Part shown: piece after piece, positions 61,818 through 64,000 of the stretch
How the letters are laid out: each line of letters begins with the position of its first letter
How positions within the stretch are numbered: position 1 is the first letter of the stretch
NCBI GenBank assembly: GCA_017303415.1
Contig: JAFLBJ010000003.1
Coordinates: 124,001-188,000 of the forward strand
Reading direction: 5' to 3'
Length of the DNA stretch: 64,000 nt
Source: Chitinophagales bacterium
Lineage (GTDB): Bacteria > Bacteroidota > Bacteroidia > Chitinophagales > Chitinophagaceae
Made by a program: the position numbers and the translations under genes
The notes under the pieces: model-generated
Told to the model about the DNA's origin: nothing
What the model saw: the letters and a program-made list of their open reading frames with translations, nothing else
Databases searched by the model: none

Positions 61818-63629
61818 CTAGAAATAACTTACAAAACCGACATGGACTTTGGATTGCTGGAGGTTGATCCGGGTATCGTCCCTTTTGCCTACCGCCCAGG
61901 CCAGATTGAATACCCCGGCCTTGGTTTCAAAGGCCAGACCCAGACCGGTACTAAAATAACGGTGTTTCTGTCTGTTCTCTCCCCTTGAGCCGCCCCAACC
62001 GCCGTCGGTAAAGACATAAAAAAAAGAGTTCAACCCAATGAGGTAGCGGTATTCAAGGGTGGCCACCAGGTATTCGGAGAGGTATTGACTTTCTTCGTCG
62101 AAGCCCCTTAAGAGCTTAAAGCCCCCGATCTGAAACAATTCATTCCGGAAAATGGATCCGCTCTGGAACCATCCGCCGTTTAGGGAGGTGCGGATCACGC
62201 TTTGCCCCTTTAGCCGGAAATACCGCGAAGCATTAGCCTTTACCCGGAACTGATAAGAACTGAGCTTAACGGTATCGTATAAACGCTCAAAATCATAGGC
62301 CGGGTCAGATGGGTCTTTCAATTCCACAATCTCATTGTTCTTTCTGATCTTTTTTGTCCCGGCTGTACCCGTAAGCTGTACCACCCAACCTTTCCGGGGA
62401 TTGTTGCGATAGTCTGTTTGATTCCATTCATAATCCAATCCCAAATTGGAGGAACTGACATCTGCAATATCCGGCAATCGTCTTGTTTGCAGAATGGTGG
62501 CTGTATTGATGCCACCCTGGCTCAGGATGGTTTGAAAACGCTGAAAGAAGAGACTGACCGTTCGATTCGCCGTAAGGGCATATCGTCCGCCAAACTGCAT
62601 ATTTACATTGAGAAAAGAACTGTCCTTGCGAAACATGTCAAAGGCAAGGTCGAGACCCAGGTTGGATTTAAAAATAAAGGGTTGCCGGAACAGGATATTG
62701 AGCCGGGGAGATTTGACCTGGAGCTGTTGCCAGTTGAGGCCAAAGATCTCTCCATTTCCCAATGCATTATTGAGCCGGATATTGGCTTCGCCGGTAACGA
62801 GTAATCTTTTGGAGGAAAACTGATCGCTATTGGGAAGAAAACCCACCAGAAAATTGATCTGGCTGCTTTTCTTGGGTTTCAAATGAAGGTTGAGTACCGA
62901 ACCTGTGCCCAGCAGGCTGAGGTCATAAGGTTTAATTTCCTCCACATAATTCAACTCGAGTAATCGGGCGGATATCCGTTCCAATTTAGAGCGGTCAAAA
63001 AAACTTCCATTGGGTATCTCCAGAAAACGCTGAAGGAAAAAATTAGAAATCTTTGCACCCCCGTAAAGACGAATGCTGTCAATTTTATAAGCAGGGCCCT
63101 TATCCACCACCAATTGGCCTGAAAGGCTGTCGCCATTCACCTGCATGCTATCAAAATAGATACGGCCAAAAGGATGACCATTGTTTTCCAGGTAACTGAG
63201 CATCCGCTGTTGCAAACCCTGGTTGAGTTGGATGTCAAGCGGTTTACCTTCAAATCCGGAGGCCTTCCAGCCAATAGCATCCAATAAAGCGGGGTCCACC
63301 CGGCGTGTATCCAATTTGTTCCAATAATAAATACTCCCGGCATAGATCACTACCCGGGCAAATGTAGAATCATAGGAAATAGAATCCAGGGAAGCCGTGA
63401 TATACCCTTTTTCCTGCATCAGGGCGGGCAGCCCGATTACATATCGGGTACAGGCATCCCTGTCGGGAAAATCCTGGGTCAGGCGTAGGGTATTGGTAAA
63501 AAAGGAAAGCGGTTTATCTACCGGAACGATCTCCAGGCGGTAGCTGCCCTGGGCCATGGCATAACTTGCCAGGACCAGGAAAAACTGGATCCCTACAAGA
63601 CTCCTTAGATGCTTTCGTACTTTTGCCAT
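61818..63629 (-). CDS. Omp85/BamA-family outer-membrane protein with POTRA domains
   Basis: About 603 residues, start ATG 63629 (MAKVRKHLRSLVGIQFFLVL; an ATG two codons earlier is also possible), with a signal peptide ending AMAQ. POTRA-like domains (about 30-260) include KGYITASLDSISYD and FFLQRFLEIPNGSFFDRSKLERIS. The C-terminal ~320 residues form a surface-antigen barrel with the loop-6-like LLRGFDEES and a final KVHVGFVSYF. Its size suits TamA-type or other small Omp85 proteins rather than the essential BamA (~800-900 residues here). The cargo is unknown. Confidence 0.85.
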   Translation of the reverse strand: MAKVRKHLRSLVGIQFFLVLASYAMAQGSYRLEIVPVDKPLSFFTNTLRLTQDFPDRDACTRYVIGLPALMQEKGYITASLDSISYDSTFARVVIYAGSIYYWNKLDTRRVDPALLDAIGWKASGFEGKPLDIQLNQGLQQRMLSYLENNGHPFGRIYFDSMQVNGDSLSGQLVVDKGPAYKIDSIRLYGGAKISNFFLQRFLEIPNGSFFDRSKLERISARLLELNYVEEIKPYDLSLLGTGSVLNLHLKPKKSSQINFLVGFLPNSDQFSSKRLLVTGEANIRLNNALGNGEIFGLNWQQLQVKSPRLNILFRQPFIFKSNLGLDLAFDMFRKDSSFLNVNMQFGGRYALTANRTVSLFFQRFQTILSQGGINTATILQTRRLPDIADVSSSNLGLDYEWNQTDYRNNPRKGWVVQLTGTAGTKKIRKNNEIVELKDPSDPAYDFERLYDTVKLSSYQFRVKANASRYFRLKGQSVIRTSLNGGWFQSGSIFRNELFQIGGFKLLRGFDEESQYLSEYLVATLEYRYLIGLNSFFYVFTDGGWGGSRGENRQKHRYFSTGLGLAFETKAGVFNLAWAVGKRDDTRINLQQSKVHVGFVSYF

Positions 63630-63661
63630 GAACATCGATACAAAAATAGAGAACTCCTTAC

Positions 63662-64000
63662 GTGGCAGGTATTTATCTTCATATCCCTTTTTGCCGGCAG
63701 GCTTGCCACTATTGCAATTTCCACTTTACCACTTCTCTCCGGCGTAAAAACGAATTAACCGCCGCTTTATTGAAAGAGATCGATATCCGTCGTGATTACC
63801 TGGGGGGCGAACCCATAGAAACCATCTATTTTGGCGGGGGCACACCCAGTCTCCTCCATCCGGATGAACTGCGGTCCATCCTTGAAAAGATACACCAGAC
63901 CCATTCAGTGTCCGGGGAGGCGGAGATCACCCTTGAATCCAACCCGGATGATATTGAAATAGGGATGCTGGAGGCCTGGAAGGGATCAGGCATCACCCGG
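63662..64000 (+). CDS. hemW: Haem chaperone HemW (radical SAM), 5' part
   Basis: The gene runs off the right edge; 113 codons are visible. An in-frame TAG at 63647 and the lack of any ATG point to a GTG start at 63662, giving MAGIYLHIPFCRQACHYCNF. The CxxxCxxC iron-sulphur motif of radical SAM enzymes is CRQACHYC. YFGGGTPSLL and ITLESNPDDIE are the next family motifs. HemW delivers haem to respiratory proteins and was long misnamed coproporphyrinogen oxidase-like; the HNxF motif that identifies HemW would lie outside the window. It is divergent from the Omp85 gene. Confidence 0.9.
   Translation, partial: MAGIYLHIPFCRQACHYCNFHFTTSLRRKNELTAALLKEIDIRRDYLGGEPIETIYFGGGTPSLLHPDELRSILEKIHQTHSVSGEAEITLESNPDDIEIGMLEAWKGSGITR

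Overview
The window is chromosomal DNA of a Bacteroidota bacterium, most likely a member of the Chitinophagaceae or a close relative. The evidence is a type IX secretion and gliding locus (gldK-gldL-gldM-gldN and a separate gldB), families largely confined to this phylum (DUF5686, DUF4271, DUF4783, DUF1361), SusC-like carboxypeptidase-regulatory domains, -7 boxes of the form TAnnTTTG, and weak use of Shine-Dalgarno sequences. No rRNA, tRNA, phage, transposase or CRISPR array was seen. Almost everything is housekeeping or envelope biology.

Layout. 1-2.3 kb: end of arfB, then an MbnP/MbnH-like pair (copper-binding protein and di-haem enzyme). 2.3-9.6 kb: a coiled-coil secreted protein, a polysaccharide flippase, an MBL-fold hydrolase, a very large envelope protein (degenerate peptidase-MA, beta-propeller, beta-barrel) and DUF1361. 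9.6-12.5 kb: dgkA, and a small regulon of membrane protein, winged-helix regulator and creD with two copies of one palindromic operator. 12.6-18.3 kb: DUF5686 receptor-like protein and a YceI/porin/YceI/membrane cluster behind a CRP/FNR-like palindrome. 18.4-21.9 kb: a giant TraB/GumN protein. 22.0-26.3 kb: glycerol use (glpK, glpD, glpF). 26.4-29.0 kb: class III aminotransferase, gamma-carbonic anhydrase, small proteins. 29.1-34.6 kb: rsgA and a moxR/DUF58/BatD-like/BatA operon interrupted by a four-helix-bundle gene. 34.6-43.6 kb: nadE, gldB, apaG, icd, a candidate structured RNA, yciH, nadC, gpmI. 43.7-50.4 kb: haem-binding protein, TonB receptor with PepSY partner, ECF sigma factor with a membrane partner. 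50.4-57.5 kb: uvrC and gldKLMN. 57.6-64 kb: DUF255 protein, hemD, DUF4271, an Omp85-type protein and the start of hemW.

The most unusual content is between the genes. A large share of the longer spacers hold foldback (inverted-repeat) elements whose arms are degenerate tandem arrays with a strict 7-bp or 9-bp period. Several word families occur: CATCCAA/CATCTGT, AATAAGA, CTCTGGA, and the 9-mers CACGGAAAA and GACACGAAG. Several of these arrays end within a few bases of a start or stop codon. Some enclose REP-like palindromes. One (32941-33537) encloses a gene for an S23/IVP-type four-helix-bundle protein and sits between moxR and its DUF58 partner. That arrangement resembles the intervening sequences of 23S rRNA, which are also stem-flanked and can encode this protein family. 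I consider it the best candidate for an undescribed mobile or RNA-level element here.
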